This document shows positions 26,380-35,564 of a stretch of DNA of 64,000 nt, piece by piece. This DNA is from Isoptericola variabilis 225 (GTDB taxonomy: Bacteria > Actinomycetota > Actinomycetes > Actinomycetales > Cellulomonadaceae), in NCBI RefSeq assembly GCF_000215105.1, contig NC_015588.1, positions 558,001-622,000 of the forward strand. The letters are read 5' to 3'. The notes under the pieces are model-generated. The model did not search any database and was not told the DNA's origin. It worked only from the letters and a program-made list of their open reading frames with translations. The translations under genes were made by a program, and so were the position numbers. Position 1 is the first letter of the stretch, and every line of letters begins with the position of its first letter.

Positions 26380-26490
26380 GCCGACACACGCTAGGGGCAG
26401 CCACCGACAGGACCGTCCGCGGACGTACCGTGCAGAAGGTCTATGGTTCCGTCAGCCCGGCAGAACGGGCCGGCGCACGAGAGGACGACG

Positions 26491-27180
26491 ATGAGCGGTC
26501 AGCGGACGGGCGGCAGCCGTCCCAGTTATCTCTCCCCGGACTACCGGTCGCCGGGCGACCGCGTGCACCGGCGGCCGTCCGCCGCGGTGCTGCGCCGGCG
26601 CCGCCGCGTCGTGGCCGGGCTCGCGCTCGGCGTCGTGCTGCTCGTCGCCGTGCTCACCGCGTTCGTGTGGCCCGGGTTCGCGCGGTCCGACGACCCCACG
26701 CCGGCCGCCACCGTGACGGCCCCGCCGCCGACGCCGACCGTCGAGCCGACCGGCCGGCCGGAGAACCAGACCGCGCTGCTCACCGCGCTGCCCGACACCG
26801 TCCTCCAGCTGGCGCTGCGGGCGGTCGAGCCGCGCGCCGACTGGGAGGACGAGCGCGACGCGGTCGAGGCATGGACGCTCGCGTACGCGGACGGGCCGGA
26901 CGCGAACGCCGCGGGCGCCGCCGTCGTGCGGCTCGTCGTGGGCCAGTGGGGCGACGAGCGCACGGCCGGCGGGGTGCTCGACGACCTGCTCGCCGACGCG
27001 GGCGAGGCCACGATGTCGGGCGACGTGACGGTCGACGGCGAGAGCGCGGGCACGTACGCGGTCACGCCGGGCGCCGAGGACGGCACGGCGGTCGTCACGT
27101 GGCGCAACGGAACCGTCGTCCTGCAGGCGACGGGGCCGGCCGGGCTCGTCGAGGACTTCTACTCGGCGTTCCCGCTGTAG
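26491..27180 (+). CDS. membrane-anchored protein of unknown function
   Basis: 229 residues: a basic, disordered N-terminus (SPGDRVHRRPSAAVLRRRRR), one transmembrane helix (VVAGLALGVVLLVAVLTAFVW, about 48-68), a Thr/Pro linker and an extracytoplasmic domain of 140 residues. The domain's repeated Asp/Glu/Ala/Val pattern suggests a small alpha/beta fold. No catalytic motif is apparent. ATG at 26491 follows GAGAGGACGACG; a GTG 16 codons upstream lacks a ribosome site. It is divergent from radA. The role is not recognised. Confidence 0.7.
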   Translation: MSGQRTGGSRPSYLSPDYRSPGDRVHRRPSAAVLRRRRRVVAGLALGVVLLVAVLTAFVWPGFARSDDPTPAATVTAPPPTPTVEPTGRPENQTALLTALPDTVLQLALRAVEPRADWEDERDAVEAWTLAYADGPDANAAGAAVVRLVVGQWGDERTAGGVLDDLLADAGEATMSGDVTVDGESAGTYAVTPGAEDGTAVVTWRNGTVVLQATGPAGLVEDFYSAFPL

Positions 27181-27226
27181 CGCCGCGCGGGCTCCGGGAG
27201 GGGCGCCGCCGCGTACGGTTGTCCCC

Positions 27227-28063
<837 letters not shown>

Positions 28064-28066
28064 GCC

Positions 28067-28412
28067 GTGCCCGACGCCGCCATCCCGAGCCGTCGCGGGC
28101 GCCGGCCCGCGGGCCAGGACACGCGCGCGCTCGTGCTGACCGCGGCGCGGGAGGGGTTCCTCGAGCGCGGGTACGACGCCGCGTCGCTGCGCGGCGTCGC
28201 GCGGCGGGCCGGTGTCGACCCGGGCACCGTGCGGCACTGGTTCGCGGACAAGGCCCACCTGTTCACCGCGACGCTCGGGCTCGCCGACGTCGACCCGGCG
28301 GCGATCGTGCGCGCGGCCGCCGACGGTCCGGTCGACACGCTCGGGGAGCGGCTCGTGCGCGCCGTCGTGGGCGTGTGGGACACCGAGTACGGCGAGACGG
28401 TGCGGCTCGCGC
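28067..28412 (+). pseudogene. TetR-family regulator, truncated at its 3' side by a deletion
   Basis: Residues 1-115 are a normal TetR N-terminus: RALVLTAAREGFLERGYDAASLRGVARRAGVDPGTVRHWFADKAHLF is the DNA-binding domain (read here as separate helices). The start of the ligand domain follows (TLGERLVRAVVGVWD). Past about residue 113 the frame turns into Arg/Gly-rich nonsense, because the DNA now encodes the middle of an ABC ATPase in another frame. The ligand domain is essentially missing. GTG start 3 bp after proC. It may still make a short DNA-binding polypeptide, but not a normal TetR. Confidence 0.75.
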
Positions 28413-28865
28413 TACTTCGCCCGCCTCGCCGGGGTGCCGGCGTCGGGCACCCGCGAGGCGGTGGCCCGGGTGGTGGCGACCGTCGACCTCGGCGGGCACG
28501 AGAAGCAGCGGGTCGGCACGCTCTCGGGCGGCGAGCTGTCGCGGGTCTCGCTCGCGGCGGCGCTCGTCGGCGAGCCCGAGCTGCTCGTGCTCGACGAGCC
28601 GACGGTCGGCCTCGACCCCGTGCTGCGGCGCGACCTGTGGGACACGTTCCGTCGGCTCGCGGCCGACGGTCGCACGCTGCTCGTGTCGAGCCACGTCATG
28701 GACGAGGCCAATCGGTGCGACCGGCTGCTGCTCCTGCGCGACGGCGCGCTCGTCGCCGACACGACGCCCGACGAGCTCCTGCGCACGACCGGCGCCCCTG
28801 ACGCCGAGCGGGCGTTCCTCGCGCTCGTCGAGCGCGCCCCGCAGGAGGGGGTGACGGCACGATGA
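28410..28865 (+). pseudogene. ABC transporter ATPase, 5' part deleted
   Basis: From about 28410 the frame reads RYFARLAGVPASGTREAV, LSGGELSRVSLAAAL (signature), LLVLDEPTVGLDP (Walker B) and LLVSSHVMDEA (H-loop) through to TAR-stop. This is the C-terminal half of a drug- or lipid-exporter ATPase. Walker A and everything before it are absent and no start codon fits, so it cannot hydrolyse ATP. The deletion joined it out of frame to the TetR remnant. Its stop overlaps the permease ATG (CGATGA), showing the original regulator-ATPase-permease operon. Confidence 0.8.
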
Positions 28866-29584
28866 CGCTCACGTGGACCACCGCGGCCCGGGTGCTCGCC
28901 CAGCTGCGCTTCGACCACCGCACGGTCGCTCTCATCCTCGTGCTCCCGTGCCTGCTGCTCGGGCTCGTCGCGTGGATGTTCGACGGCACGCCGGTGCTCG
29001 ACCAGTTCGGCCCCGTGCTCGTCGGGCTCTTCCCGCTCGTCGTGATGTTCCTCGTGACGAGCGTCGCCACGCTGCGCGAGCGGCAGTCCGGCACCCTCGA
29101 GCGGCTCATGACGACGCCGCTGGGCAAGGGCGACTTCGTCGGTGGCTACGCCCTTGCCTTCGCTACGCTCGCGCTCGTCCAGGCGCTCGTGGTCGTCGGG
29201 TTCGCGACGCTCGTCCGCATGGACGTCGCGGGGCCCATGTGGCTCGTGATCGTCGTCGCGCTGCTCGACGCCGTGCTCGGCTCCTGCCTGGGGCTGGCGG
29301 CGTCCGCGCTCGCGCGCAGCGAGTTCCAGGCCGTGCAGATGATGCCGGCGATCATCTTCCCGCAGCTCATCACGTGCGGGCTGCTCATGCCGCGCGGCCA
29401 GATGCCGCAGGTGCTCGAGTGGCTCTCCCGGGCGTTCCCGCTCACCTACGCCGTCGAGGCCATGCAGGACCTCGCCGCCGGGGGAGAGTGGGTCGACGTG
29501 CGCGGCGCCGTGGGCGTGATCGTCGCGTTCATCGTGGGTGCGGTCGTGCTCGGCGTCGCGACGCTCCGCCGTCGCACCCCCTGA
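28862..29584 (+). CDS. ABC-2 type transporter permease
   Basis: 240-residue membrane subunit with six predicted hydrophobic segments, including LILVLPCLLLGLVAWMF and FPLVVMFLVTSVATLRERQ. The latter ends in the cytosolic coupling region TLERLMTTPLGKGDF typical of ABC-2 exporters, and AFPLTYAVEAMQ is the conserved late motif. Its ATPase partner just upstream has lost Walker A, so the transporter is probably dead unless another ATPase serves it. The product itself looks intact. Repeat array C starts within a few bases of its TGA. Confidence 0.88.
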   Translation: MTLTWTTAARVLAQLRFDHRTVALILVLPCLLLGLVAWMFDGTPVLDQFGPVLVGLFPLVVMFLVTSVATLRERQSGTLERLMTTPLGKGDFVGGYALAFATLALVQALVVVGFATLVRMDVAGPMWLVIVVALLDAVLGSCLGLAASALARSEFQAVQMMPAIIFPQLITCGLLMPRGQMPQVLEWLSRAFPLTYAVEAMQDLAAGGEWVDVRGAVGVIVAFIVGAVVLGVATLRRRTP

Positions 29585-29587
29585 CCG

Positions 29588-29757
29588 CGAGGTAGCGCTC
29601 TCGGCCGCGAGGTAGCGCGTTTCACGACGACGTAGCGCGTCAGGACGCGCTACCTCGTCGCGAAACGCGCTACCTCGGCGGGGAACGCGCTACCTCGGCG
29701 GGGAACGCGCTACCTCGGCGGGGAACGCGCTACCTCGGCGGGGAACGCGCTACCTCG
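29588..29757. repeat. 20-bp-period array C, three forward and six reverse units
   Basis: Forward GTAG at 29592, 29612 and 29632; reverse CTAC at 29650, 29670, 29690, 29710, 29730 and 29750. The halves face the convergent permease and trkA genes. Where they meet, GTAGCGCG-TCAGGA-CGCGCTAC forms an 8-bp hairpin. Four successive reverse spacers are identical (GCGGGGAAC), indicating recent tandem amplification. Confidence 0.9.
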
Positions 29758-29765
29758 CGAGGGGG

Positions 29766-30446
29766 TCAGGGGCGCGCGGAGAACCGCTCGAGGAGCTCGG
29801 CGTGGCCCGAGCAGACGATGAGGTCGTTGGCGCTCACCCGGGTCTCGGGCGTCGCGTACTGGAACTCGAGCCCGGGCGACTTCACGCCGATGACGGTCAC
29901 CCCGTACCGCTGCCGGATGTTCGCCTGCGCGAGCGTGAAGCCCTGCATCTCCTTCGGCGGACGCATCTTGACGATCGTGAACCCGTCCTCGACCTCGATG
30001 TAGTCGAGCATCTTGCCGCTCACGAGGTGCGCGACGCGCGAGCCGGCGTCGGCCTCCGGGAAGACGACGTGGTGGGCACCGATCCGGGTGAGGATGCGTC
30101 CGTGCTCGGCGGAGATCGCCTTGGCCCAGATCTGCGGCGTGCCGAGGTCGACGAGGTTGCCCGTGATGAGCACCGACGCCTCCAGCGAGGTGCCCACGCC
30201 CACGACCGCGACGCCGAACTCGCGCGCGCCGAGCTGCTCGAGCGCCTCGGGGTTCGAGGCGTCGGCCTCGACCAGCGGCAGCCGGCCCGAGAAGTGCGCG
30301 ACGAGACCCTCGTCGCGCTCGACGGCGAGCACGTCCTGGCCGAGGCGGTCGAGCGTCAACGCGAGGGACGAGCCGAACCGGCCGAGGCCGATGACGAGGA
30401 CACCGGCGTCGCGCTCCGGCTCGCGGGCTTTCTTCTCGGGGGGCAC
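29766..30446 (-). CDS. potassium channel/transporter regulatory subunit, TrkA (KtrA) type
   Basis: 226-residue cytosolic RCK protein that gates the membrane partner in response to nucleotides. The RCK_N Rossmann motif VLVIGLGRFGSSLA is at residues 16-29, with the acidic residue after strand 2 (LAVERDE). An RCK_C domain follows (GFTLAQANIRQRYGVTVIGVKS). It lies 42 bp behind the TrkH-type gene on the same strand, forming a KtrAB-like potassium-uptake pair. A short charged N-terminal extension (PPEKKAREPERD) precedes the domain. Its stop is 9 bp from the last unit of repeat array C. Confidence 0.9.
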   Translation of the reverse strand: MPPEKKAREPERDAGVLVIGLGRFGSSLALTLDRLGQDVLAVERDEGLVAHFSGRLPLVEADASNPEALEQLGAREFGVAVVGVGTSLEASVLITGNLVDLGTPQIWAKAISAEHGRILTRIGAHHVVFPEADAGSRVAHLVSGKMLDYIEVEDGFTIVKMRPPKEMQGFTLAQANIRQRYGVTVIGVKSPGLEFQYATPETRVSANDLIVCSGHAELLERFSARP

Positions 30447-30488
30447 TGATCGTTCCTCTCGGCGTTCCGTCGGCCTGAGCTGCGGTCG

Positions 30489-31874
30489 TCATCCCACGAT
30501 CGGCCGCTCCTCGGGGAAGCGTACGATGCGCCGCCGGTCGCGCAGCGCGAGCGCGCCCAGCAGGGAGATGAGGCCGACGCGACCCACGTACATGAGGGCG
30601 CACAGCCAGTACTTGGCGGCGTCTGGCAGGCCGGGCGTGATCCCCGTGGAGAGGCCCACCGTCGCGAACGCCGAGATGACCTCGAACAGGACGGGGCCGA
30701 GGTCGTGGTCGGTGAGCTGGAGCAGCGCGATGCACGAGACGAGCACCGCCGTCGCGCCCATGAACACGACGGCGATGGCGAGGCGGAGCGTGTCGCGGGG
30801 GATGCGGCGGCCGAACACGTCGATGTCCCGGTCGCCGCGGGCCTCGGCGAGGATCGCCAGCAGCATGACGGCGAGCGTCGTGACCCGGATGCCGCCCGCG
30901 GTCGACGCCGACCCGCCGCCGACGAACATGAGCGCGTCGGTCACGAGCCAGGTCTCCTGGCGCAGGGCGCCCGCGTCGACCGTGGAGAACCCGCCCGAGC
31001 GCGGGTTCACCGCGGTGAAGAACACCGTGAGGAGGCGGTGCCAGAAGTCCTGGCTGCCCATCGTGCGCTCGTTGCTCCACTCGAGCGCGCCGATCAGGAC
31101 CATGGCCGCCGCGACGAGCGCGACGCTCGTGGTGATCGTGAGCTTCGAGTGCAGCGACCAGCTGGCGAACCAGCGCCGGCCGCTGCCCCGGGTCTGGAGG
31201 AGGTTGTGGATCACGGGGAAGCCGAGCGAGCCGATGAACACGCCCACACCGATGGGGACGACGACGAGCCAGTCGGCCGCGTACGGTGCGAGTCCGTCGG
31301 TCGTCGGGACGAAGCCGGCGTTGTTGAACGCCGAGATGCCGTAGAACACCGAGTGCCACACGGCCTCGCCGAGATCGTGGCCGAGCACGAGGAAGCGCGG
31401 CAGCAGCACCAGCGCGATGGCGACCTCGATCGCGGTCGCGGTGAGGATGATGATGCGCAGGAGCGTGCCGACGTCGCCCAGCTTGCTCGCCTTGACCTCC
31501 GACGCCGTCAGGAGGCGCTGCGTGAGGCCGATCCGCTTCGAGACCGCCAGGCCGAGCAGCGAGGCGATCGTCATGACGCCGAGGCCGCCGACCTTGATGC
31601 CGGTGAGGATCACGACGCGGCCGAAGTCCGACCAGTAGGACCCGGTGTCGACGACGGTCAGGCCCGTGATGCAGACGGCCGACGTCGCGGTGAACAGCGC
31701 GTCGGCGAAGGGCGCGCGCTCGCCCGAGGCCGTCGCGAACGGCAGGCTCAGCAGGAGCGTGAAGATCGCGACGACGGCGGCGAAGACGGCCATCGCGAGA
31801 CGCGCGGGGTACTCGCGGGCGGCCTGGTCGGCCCATTCGCTCAGGGTGCGGCCCCTGCGCCACCTCACAGTCAC
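30489..31874 (-). CDS. potassium uptake transporter membrane subunit, TrkH (KtrB) type
   Basis: 461-residue integral membrane protein of the Trk/Ktr/HKT family with four pore-loop repeats. Visible are ATSAVCITGLTVVDTGSYW in the first repeat, the half-pore segment FNNAGFVPTTDG, PRSGGFSTVDAG and STAGGIRVTTLA, and ISAFATVGLSTGITPG in the last. Each repeat has the selectivity glycine. A K+ or Na+ symport mechanism is likely. It is first gene of the pair with the RCK subunit downstream. It is divergent from acuC with 103 bp between starts, in which no clear operator is seen. Confidence 0.92.
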   Translation of the reverse strand: MTVRWRRGRTLSEWADQAAREYPARLAMAVFAAVVAIFTLLLSLPFATASGERAPFADALFTATSAVCITGLTVVDTGSYWSDFGRVVILTGIKVGGLGVMTIASLLGLAVSKRIGLTQRLLTASEVKASKLGDVGTLLRIIILTATAIEVAIALVLLPRFLVLGHDLGEAVWHSVFYGISAFNNAGFVPTTDGLAPYAADWLVVVPIGVGVFIGSLGFPVIHNLLQTRGSGRRWFASWSLHSKLTITTSVALVAAAMVLIGALEWSNERTMGSQDFWHRLLTVFFTAVNPRSGGFSTVDAGALRQETWLVTDALMFVGGGSASTAGGIRVTTLAVMLLAILAEARGDRDIDVFGRRIPRDTLRLAIAVVFMGATAVLVSCIALLQLTDHDLGPVLFEVISAFATVGLSTGITPGLPDAAKYWLCALMYVGRVGLISLLGALALRDRRRIVRFPEERPIVG

Positions 31875-31977
31875 CGGCAGCCGTCCTCCGTCCCGCGCGT
31901 GCGATCACCCCGCACGCCCCGTCTCGGCGACGGAGCGTGCCGACCCAGCCTGCCACGGGTTCGGCTACCGTGGCGGG

Positions 31978-33153
31978 ATGCGCGTCGCCCGGCTGTTGTG
32001 GAGTCCCGAGCTCCTGCGCTACGACTTCGGCCCGGGCCACCCGATGGCGCCCGCCCGCCTCGACCTGACGATGCGCCTCGCCCGCGAGCTCGGCCTCCTC
32101 GACGCGCCGGGCCTCGAGGTGTCCGACGTCGTGCCCGCCTCCGACGAGGTCCTCCGCACGGTGCACGACGCCGACTACGTGGACGCCGTCCGGCGCGCCG
32201 CCGCGACCGGCGAGCCGGACCGGGCGCGGGGGCTCGGCACCGAGGACGACCCCGTGTTCCCCGGCATGCACGAGGCCGCCGCGCGCATCGTGGCCGCCTC
32301 GGTCGACGCGGCCGAGTCCGTGTGGGCGGGCGGCGTCCTGCACGGCGTCAACGTCGCGGGCGGCATGCACCACGCGCGCCGCGACGCGGCGTCGGGCTTC
32401 TGCATCTACAACGACGCCGCGGCCGCGGTGCAGCGCCTGCTCGACCTGGGCGCCGAGCGCGTCGCGTACGTCGACCTCGACGCGCACCACGGCGACGGCG
32501 TCGAGACGGCGTTCTGGGACGACGACCGCGTCCTGACCGTCTCCGTCCACCAGGACGGCCACACGCTCTTCCCGGGCACGGGCAGCCCCGCCGACGCCGG
32601 CGGCGACCGCGCGCCCGGCACCGCGGTCAACGTCGCGCTGCCGCCCCGCACCGACGGGCCGCGGTGGCTGCGGGCGATCGACGCCGTCGTGCCGGCCGTG
32701 CTGCGCGAGCTGCGGCCGCAGGCGATCGTGTCGCAGCACGGCTGCGACGCGCACGGGAACGACCCGCTGACCGACCTCGACGTCGGCGTCGAGGCGCAGG
32801 TCGTCGCGGCCCGGTGGGTCCACGACCTCGCGCACGAGCTGTGCGACGGGCGGTGGGTCGCCCTCGGCGGGGGCGGGTACGCCGTCGTCGACGTCGTGCC
32901 CCTGGTGTGGTCCGCGCTCGTGGCCGAGGCCGTGCACGCGCCCCTCGAGCCGGGCACGCCGCTGCCCGAGGGCTGGTGCGTCGCGGTCGAGGAGATCTCG
33001 GGGCTGCCCGCGGCGCGGACGCTCGGCGCCGGACCGGTCGAGTTCCGGCCGTGGGGTGCCGGCTTCGACCCCGCCGACGCCGTCGACCGCGCGGTCCTCG
33101 CGACCCGGCGCAGCGTGTTCCCCCACTGGGGCCTGGACACCATGCTCGACTGA
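31978..33153 (+). CDS. acuC: AcuC-type histone-deacetylase family protein
   Basis: Zn-dependent deacetylase superfamily member of 391 residues, named after Bacillus AcuC, which deacetylates acetyl-CoA synthetase. Catalytic features are GGMHHARRDAASGFCIYND near residue 125 (tandem histidines), the metal ligands in DLDAHHGDGVETAFW near 165, and SQHGCDAHGNDPLTDL near 253. The final 60 residues form a small extension seen in actinobacterial members. TACCGT stands 6 nt before the ATG, so it is probably leaderless. No acs gene is visible nearby, so the substrate is inferred from the family. Confidence 0.88.
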   Translation: MRVARLLWSPELLRYDFGPGHPMAPARLDLTMRLARELGLLDAPGLEVSDVVPASDEVLRTVHDADYVDAVRRAAATGEPDRARGLGTEDDPVFPGMHEAAARIVAASVDAAESVWAGGVLHGVNVAGGMHHARRDAASGFCIYNDAAAAVQRLLDLGAERVAYVDLDAHHGDGVETAFWDDDRVLTVSVHQDGHTLFPGTGSPADAGGDRAPGTAVNVALPPRTDGPRWLRAIDAVVPAVLRELRPQAIVSQHGCDAHGNDPLTDLDVGVEAQVVAARWVHDLAHELCDGRWVALGGGGYAVVDVVPLVWSALVAEAVHAPLEPGTPLPEGWCVAVEEISGLPAARTLGAGPVEFRPWGAGFDPADAVDRAVLATRRSVFPHWGLDTMLD

Positions 33154-33194
33154 GGTGCGGAGCCTCCGGTTCGAGGGCGGTCCCGGGGATCGGG

Positions 33195-33258
33195 TACCCT
33201 GAGGGACGGACTTTTCCGTGTTGGTCGACCACCCTGCGCGCAGGGAGCGTGGGACCAA
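33195..33258 (+). promoter_or_regulatory. promoter and structured leader of the bS22 gene
   Basis: TACCCT (33195-33200) is a good -10 box about 96 nt before the start codon. The leader contains a nested hairpin at 33221-33258: TTGGTC pairs with GACCAA, CCAC with GTGG, and CCTGCG with CGCAGG, separated by small bulges. This is unusually structured for a 32-codon gene and could be an autoregulatory site for a ribosomal protein. Confidence 0.5.
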
Positions 33259-33296
33259 CCGTGTTCCACCACTCGACCCAGCATTGTGAGGACCGT

Positions 33297-33395
33297 ATGG
33301 GCTCCGTCATCAAGAAGCGCCGCAAGCGCATGGCGAAGAAGAAGCACCGCAAGCTGCTTCGCAAGACGCGTCACCAGCGCCGCAACAAGAAGTGA
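33297..33395 (+). CDS. small ribosomal subunit protein bS22 (AURKAIP1/COX24 domain)
   Basis: 32-residue, extremely basic protein (MGSVIKKRRKRMAKKKHRKL and so on) of the AURKAIP1/COX24 family. In actinobacteria it is the extra small-subunit protein called bS22, seen in mycobacterial 30S structures. More than half the residues are Lys or Arg and it has no hydrophobic core, as expected for an rRNA-buried peptide. GTGAGGA stands before the ATG. It is monocistronic, with a structured leader before it and two terminator-like hairpins after it. Confidence 0.92.
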   Translation: MGSVIKKRRKRMAKKKHRKLLRKTRHQRRNKK

Positions 33396-33401
33396 CGTCG
33401 C

Positions 33402-33457
33402 GCCCGCCACGGCGGGCAGCCGCACCGAGCCCGGGCCTCTCTCGAGGTGCCGGGCTC
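33402..33457 (+). terminator. double hairpin terminator after bS22
   Basis: GCCCGCC-AC-GGCGGGC (33402-33417), followed by GAGCCCGG / CCGGGCTC (33427-33457) with an inner CCTC-TCTC-GAGG stem. It lies between bS22 and the convergent HAD gene and can serve both directions. Confidence 0.6.
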
Positions 33458-33497
33458 GTCGCGTCCCGGGCCGGACTCCGTCCGGGGAGCGGCCGCC

Positions 33498-34307
33498 TCA
33501 GCCCCAGCGGCCGCGGATGCGGCGCTGCGCGGCCCGCAGCACGAGGCCCGCGACCCACGCGGCGCCGGCCCACGACGCCGTCCTGACTCCGCGACCCGCC
33601 ACGCGCTGCCCGCGCCCGCGGAACTCCCGGATCGGCCAGCCGACCTTCTTGGCGTACCGGCGCAGCCGCGCGTCGGGGTTGATGGGGCACGGATGCCCGA
33701 CGGAGCGCATCATCGGCAGGTCGTTGAGCGAGTCGCCGTAGGCGTACGAGGCGGACAGGTCGATGCCCTCGCGCTCGGCCAGCTCGCGCACCGCCGCCGC
33801 CTTGGCCTCGCCGTGCATGAGGTCGCCCACGAGCCGCCCCGTGTAGAAGCCGTCGACGTGCTCGGCGATCGTGCCCAGGCAGCCCGTCGCGCCCAGGCGG
33901 CGGGCGATGAGGCCGCCGATCTCGACCGGCGTCGCCGTCACGAGCCACACCTGGTCCCCGGCCGCGACGTGCTCGTCGAGCAGCCGCTTGGTGCCGGGGA
34001 AGATCCGCAACTCGAGGACGGTGTCGTAGACCTCCTCGCCGACCGCGGTGATCTCCGCGACGGAGCGGCCCCCGATGAGCGCGAGCGCCTTCGACCGCAC
34101 GGTCTCGATCTGCGTCCTCGACTCGCCGAACAGCAGGTACTTGGCCTGGATCAGCCCGAAGCGGAGCAGGTCGAGCGTCCCGAAGAACCGGCGCTGGTAC
34201 AGGGCCCGCGCGAGGTGGAACGCGCTCGCGCCCCGGATGATCGTGTTGTCGACGTCGAAGAAGGCCGCGCCCTGCGCGGGACGAGCGGGCTCGGCGGGCG
34301 ACGGCAT
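33498..34307 (-). CDS. HAD-IB family phosphatase (SerB-like)
   Basis: 269-residue haloacid dehalogenase-superfamily hydrolase of the IB group common in actinobacteria, related to phosphoserine phosphatase but with unassigned substrate. Motif I FFDVDNTII is near residue 16 (nucleophile Asp), motif II VWLVTATPVEI near 122 and motif III YGDSLNDLPMM near 188. A basic C-terminal region with a weak hydrophobic stretch (WAGAAWVAGLVLRAAQRR) may touch the membrane. TACAGT lies 7 nt before the ATG on this strand, suggesting a leaderless transcript. It is divergent from a small membrane-protein frame. Confidence 0.85.
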   Translation of the reverse strand: MPSPAEPARPAQGAAFFDVDNTIIRGASAFHLARALYQRRFFGTLDLLRFGLIQAKYLLFGESRTQIETVRSKALALIGGRSVAEITAVGEEVYDTVLELRIFPGTKRLLDEHVAAGDQVWLVTATPVEIGGLIARRLGATGCLGTIAEHVDGFYTGRLVGDLMHGEAKAAAVRELAEREGIDLSASYAYGDSLNDLPMMRSVGHPCPINPDARLRRYAKKVGWPIREFRGRGQRVAGRGVRTASWAGAAWVAGLVLRAAQRRIRGRWG

Positions 34308-34359
34308 GGCGTCCACTGTATCCGCGGCGCCGAGCGCGCTCGCCTGGTAGAACGAGCGC

Positions 34360-34530
34360 GTGACCCTCGCCGAGGCGCCGTCGCGCGCCCCCTCGCGGAC
34401 CGCGGTCCGGCTCGCGCACCTCGTCGTCGCGCTGTGCGCCCTGACGAACGCGGCGCTCGTCGCCGTCGTCTTCCTCGTGCTCGCGGGCCTGGTCCGCTGG
34501 GTCGACCGGAGACTGCCTGCCACGGCGTAG
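34360..34530 (+). CDS. putative 56-residue membrane protein
   Basis: GTG-initiated frame encoding VTLAEAPSRAPSRTAVRLAH, a 25-residue hydrophobic helix (LVVALCALTNAALVAVVFLV and onward) and a basic end RWVDRRLPATA. A TAGAAC box 6 nt upstream would make it leaderless. It starts 52 bp from the divergent HAD gene and ends 33 bp before the glutaredoxin-like gene. One membrane span with a positive tail suggests a small membrane protein; no family is recognised, and it could be chance coding. Confidence 0.45.
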   Translation: MTLAEAPSRAPSRTAVRLAHLVVALCALTNAALVAVVFLVLAGLVRWVDRRLPATA

Positions 34531-34563
34531 GGAAGGTGCCCCGAGCGCCGATACGCTGTGCAC

Positions 34564-34860
34564 GTGAGCAGGCCGCAGGCGGAACCCGTTCCGCACCCGA
34601 GGGTCGTGCTGTTCACACGACCGGGCTGCCACCTGTGCGACGACGCACGCGAGGTGGTCCGGCAGGTGTGCGCGGACACGGGTCAGGAGTGGGTCGAGGT
34701 CGACATCGAGGGCGACCCGAGCGGCTCGCTGGTCGGCAGGTACGGGGACTACGTGCCCGTCGTCGAGGTGGACGGCGTGCAGCAGGGGTTCTGGCGGGTC
34801 GACGCCGCGCGGCTGGCGCGGCGCCTGGCCGGCGGGGCCCGGGGGAGGGAGCGGACGTGA
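34564..34860 (+). CDS. glutaredoxin-like (DUF836) thioredoxin-fold protein
   Basis: 98-residue redox protein with the active-site GCHLC in TRPGCHLCDDAREVV near residue 22 and the cis-proline segment DYVPVVEVDG near 61. It is expected to handle thiol-disulphide exchange in the cytoplasm. TACGCT lies 6 nt before the chosen GTG; a GTG two codons upstream is possible. It overlaps the rex start by 4 bp, so the two are cotranslated. In many actinobacteria a glutaredoxin-like gene precedes rex, consistent with a redox-sensing unit. Confidence 0.85.
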   Translation: MSRPQAEPVPHPRVVLFTRPGCHLCDDAREVVRQVCADTGQEWVEVDIEGDPSGSLVGRYGDYVPVVEVDGVQQGFWRVDAARLARRLAGGARGRERT

Positions 34861-35564
34861 TCGAGCTCGGTGAGGTGGCGGTGCCGGCGGCGACGGTCGC
34901 CCGACTGCCGTATTACCTGCGCGCCCTGCGCGACCTGGCGTCCCGCGGCGTGACGACGACGTCGTCGTCGGAGCTCGCGGAGCGCTCGGGCGTCGGGTCG
35001 GCGCAGCTGCGCAAGGACCTGTCGTACCTGGGGTCCTTCGGCACGCGGGGCGTGGGGTACGACGTCGAGTCGCTCTCGGCGTACATCTCCGCGGCGCTCG
35101 GGCTCGAGTCCGAGCACCGGCTCGCCATCGTCGGCATCGGCAACCTGGGGCACGCGCTCGCCAACTACTCGGGCTACGCGGCCCGCGGGTTCCAGGTGGT
35201 CGCGCTGCTCGACGCCGACCCGCAGGTCGTCGGCACGCGTGCGGCCGGCATCGAGGTCGAGCACGTCGACGGGCTCGAGCAGGTCATCGCGGCCAAGAAG
35301 GTGTCCATGGTGGTGCTCGCCACGCCGGGGCCGGTCGCGCAGGAGATCGCGGAGCGCGTCGTCGACTCCGGCGTGCGGGAGATCCTGTCGTTCGCGCCCG
35401 TCGCGCTGCAGCTGCCCGACGACGTCGTCGTGCGCAGCGTGGACGTGGCCGGCGAGCTGCAGATCCTGGCCTTTCACGCCGCAGCCCGGGCCGCGGCGTC
35501 GCGCGCCGAGTCCGCCGAGGCCGAGCGCCTCGCCGCGAGTCCGAACGGCACCCCGGCGAGGTAG
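34857..35564 (+). CDS. rex: redox-sensing transcriptional repressor Rex
   Basis: Senses NADH/NAD+ and represses respiratory and fermentative genes. The 235-residue product has a winged helix in the first 78 residues (PAATVARLPYYLRALRDLA; AELAERSGVGSAQLRKDLSY-type recognition region; GSFGTRGVGY wing) and a Rossmann domain with VGIGNLGHALANY near 93. GTG start overlaps the upstream stop. The usual partner hemA does not follow; instead the gene ends directly in repeat array D, whose first unit (CGAGGTAGCGC) supplies the last codon AGG and stop TAG. Targets may include nuo in this window, but no clear Rex box was found there. Confidence 0.93.
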   Translation: MIELGEVAVPAATVARLPYYLRALRDLASRGVTTTSSSELAERSGVGSAQLRKDLSYLGSFGTRGVGYDVESLSAYISAALGLESEHRLAIVGIGNLGHALANYSGYAARGFQVVALLDADPQVVGTRAAGIEVEHVDGLEQVIAAKKVSMVVLATPGPVAQEIAERVVDSGVREILSFAPVALQLPDDVVVRSVDVAGELQILAFHAAARAAASRAESAEAERLAASPNGTPAR

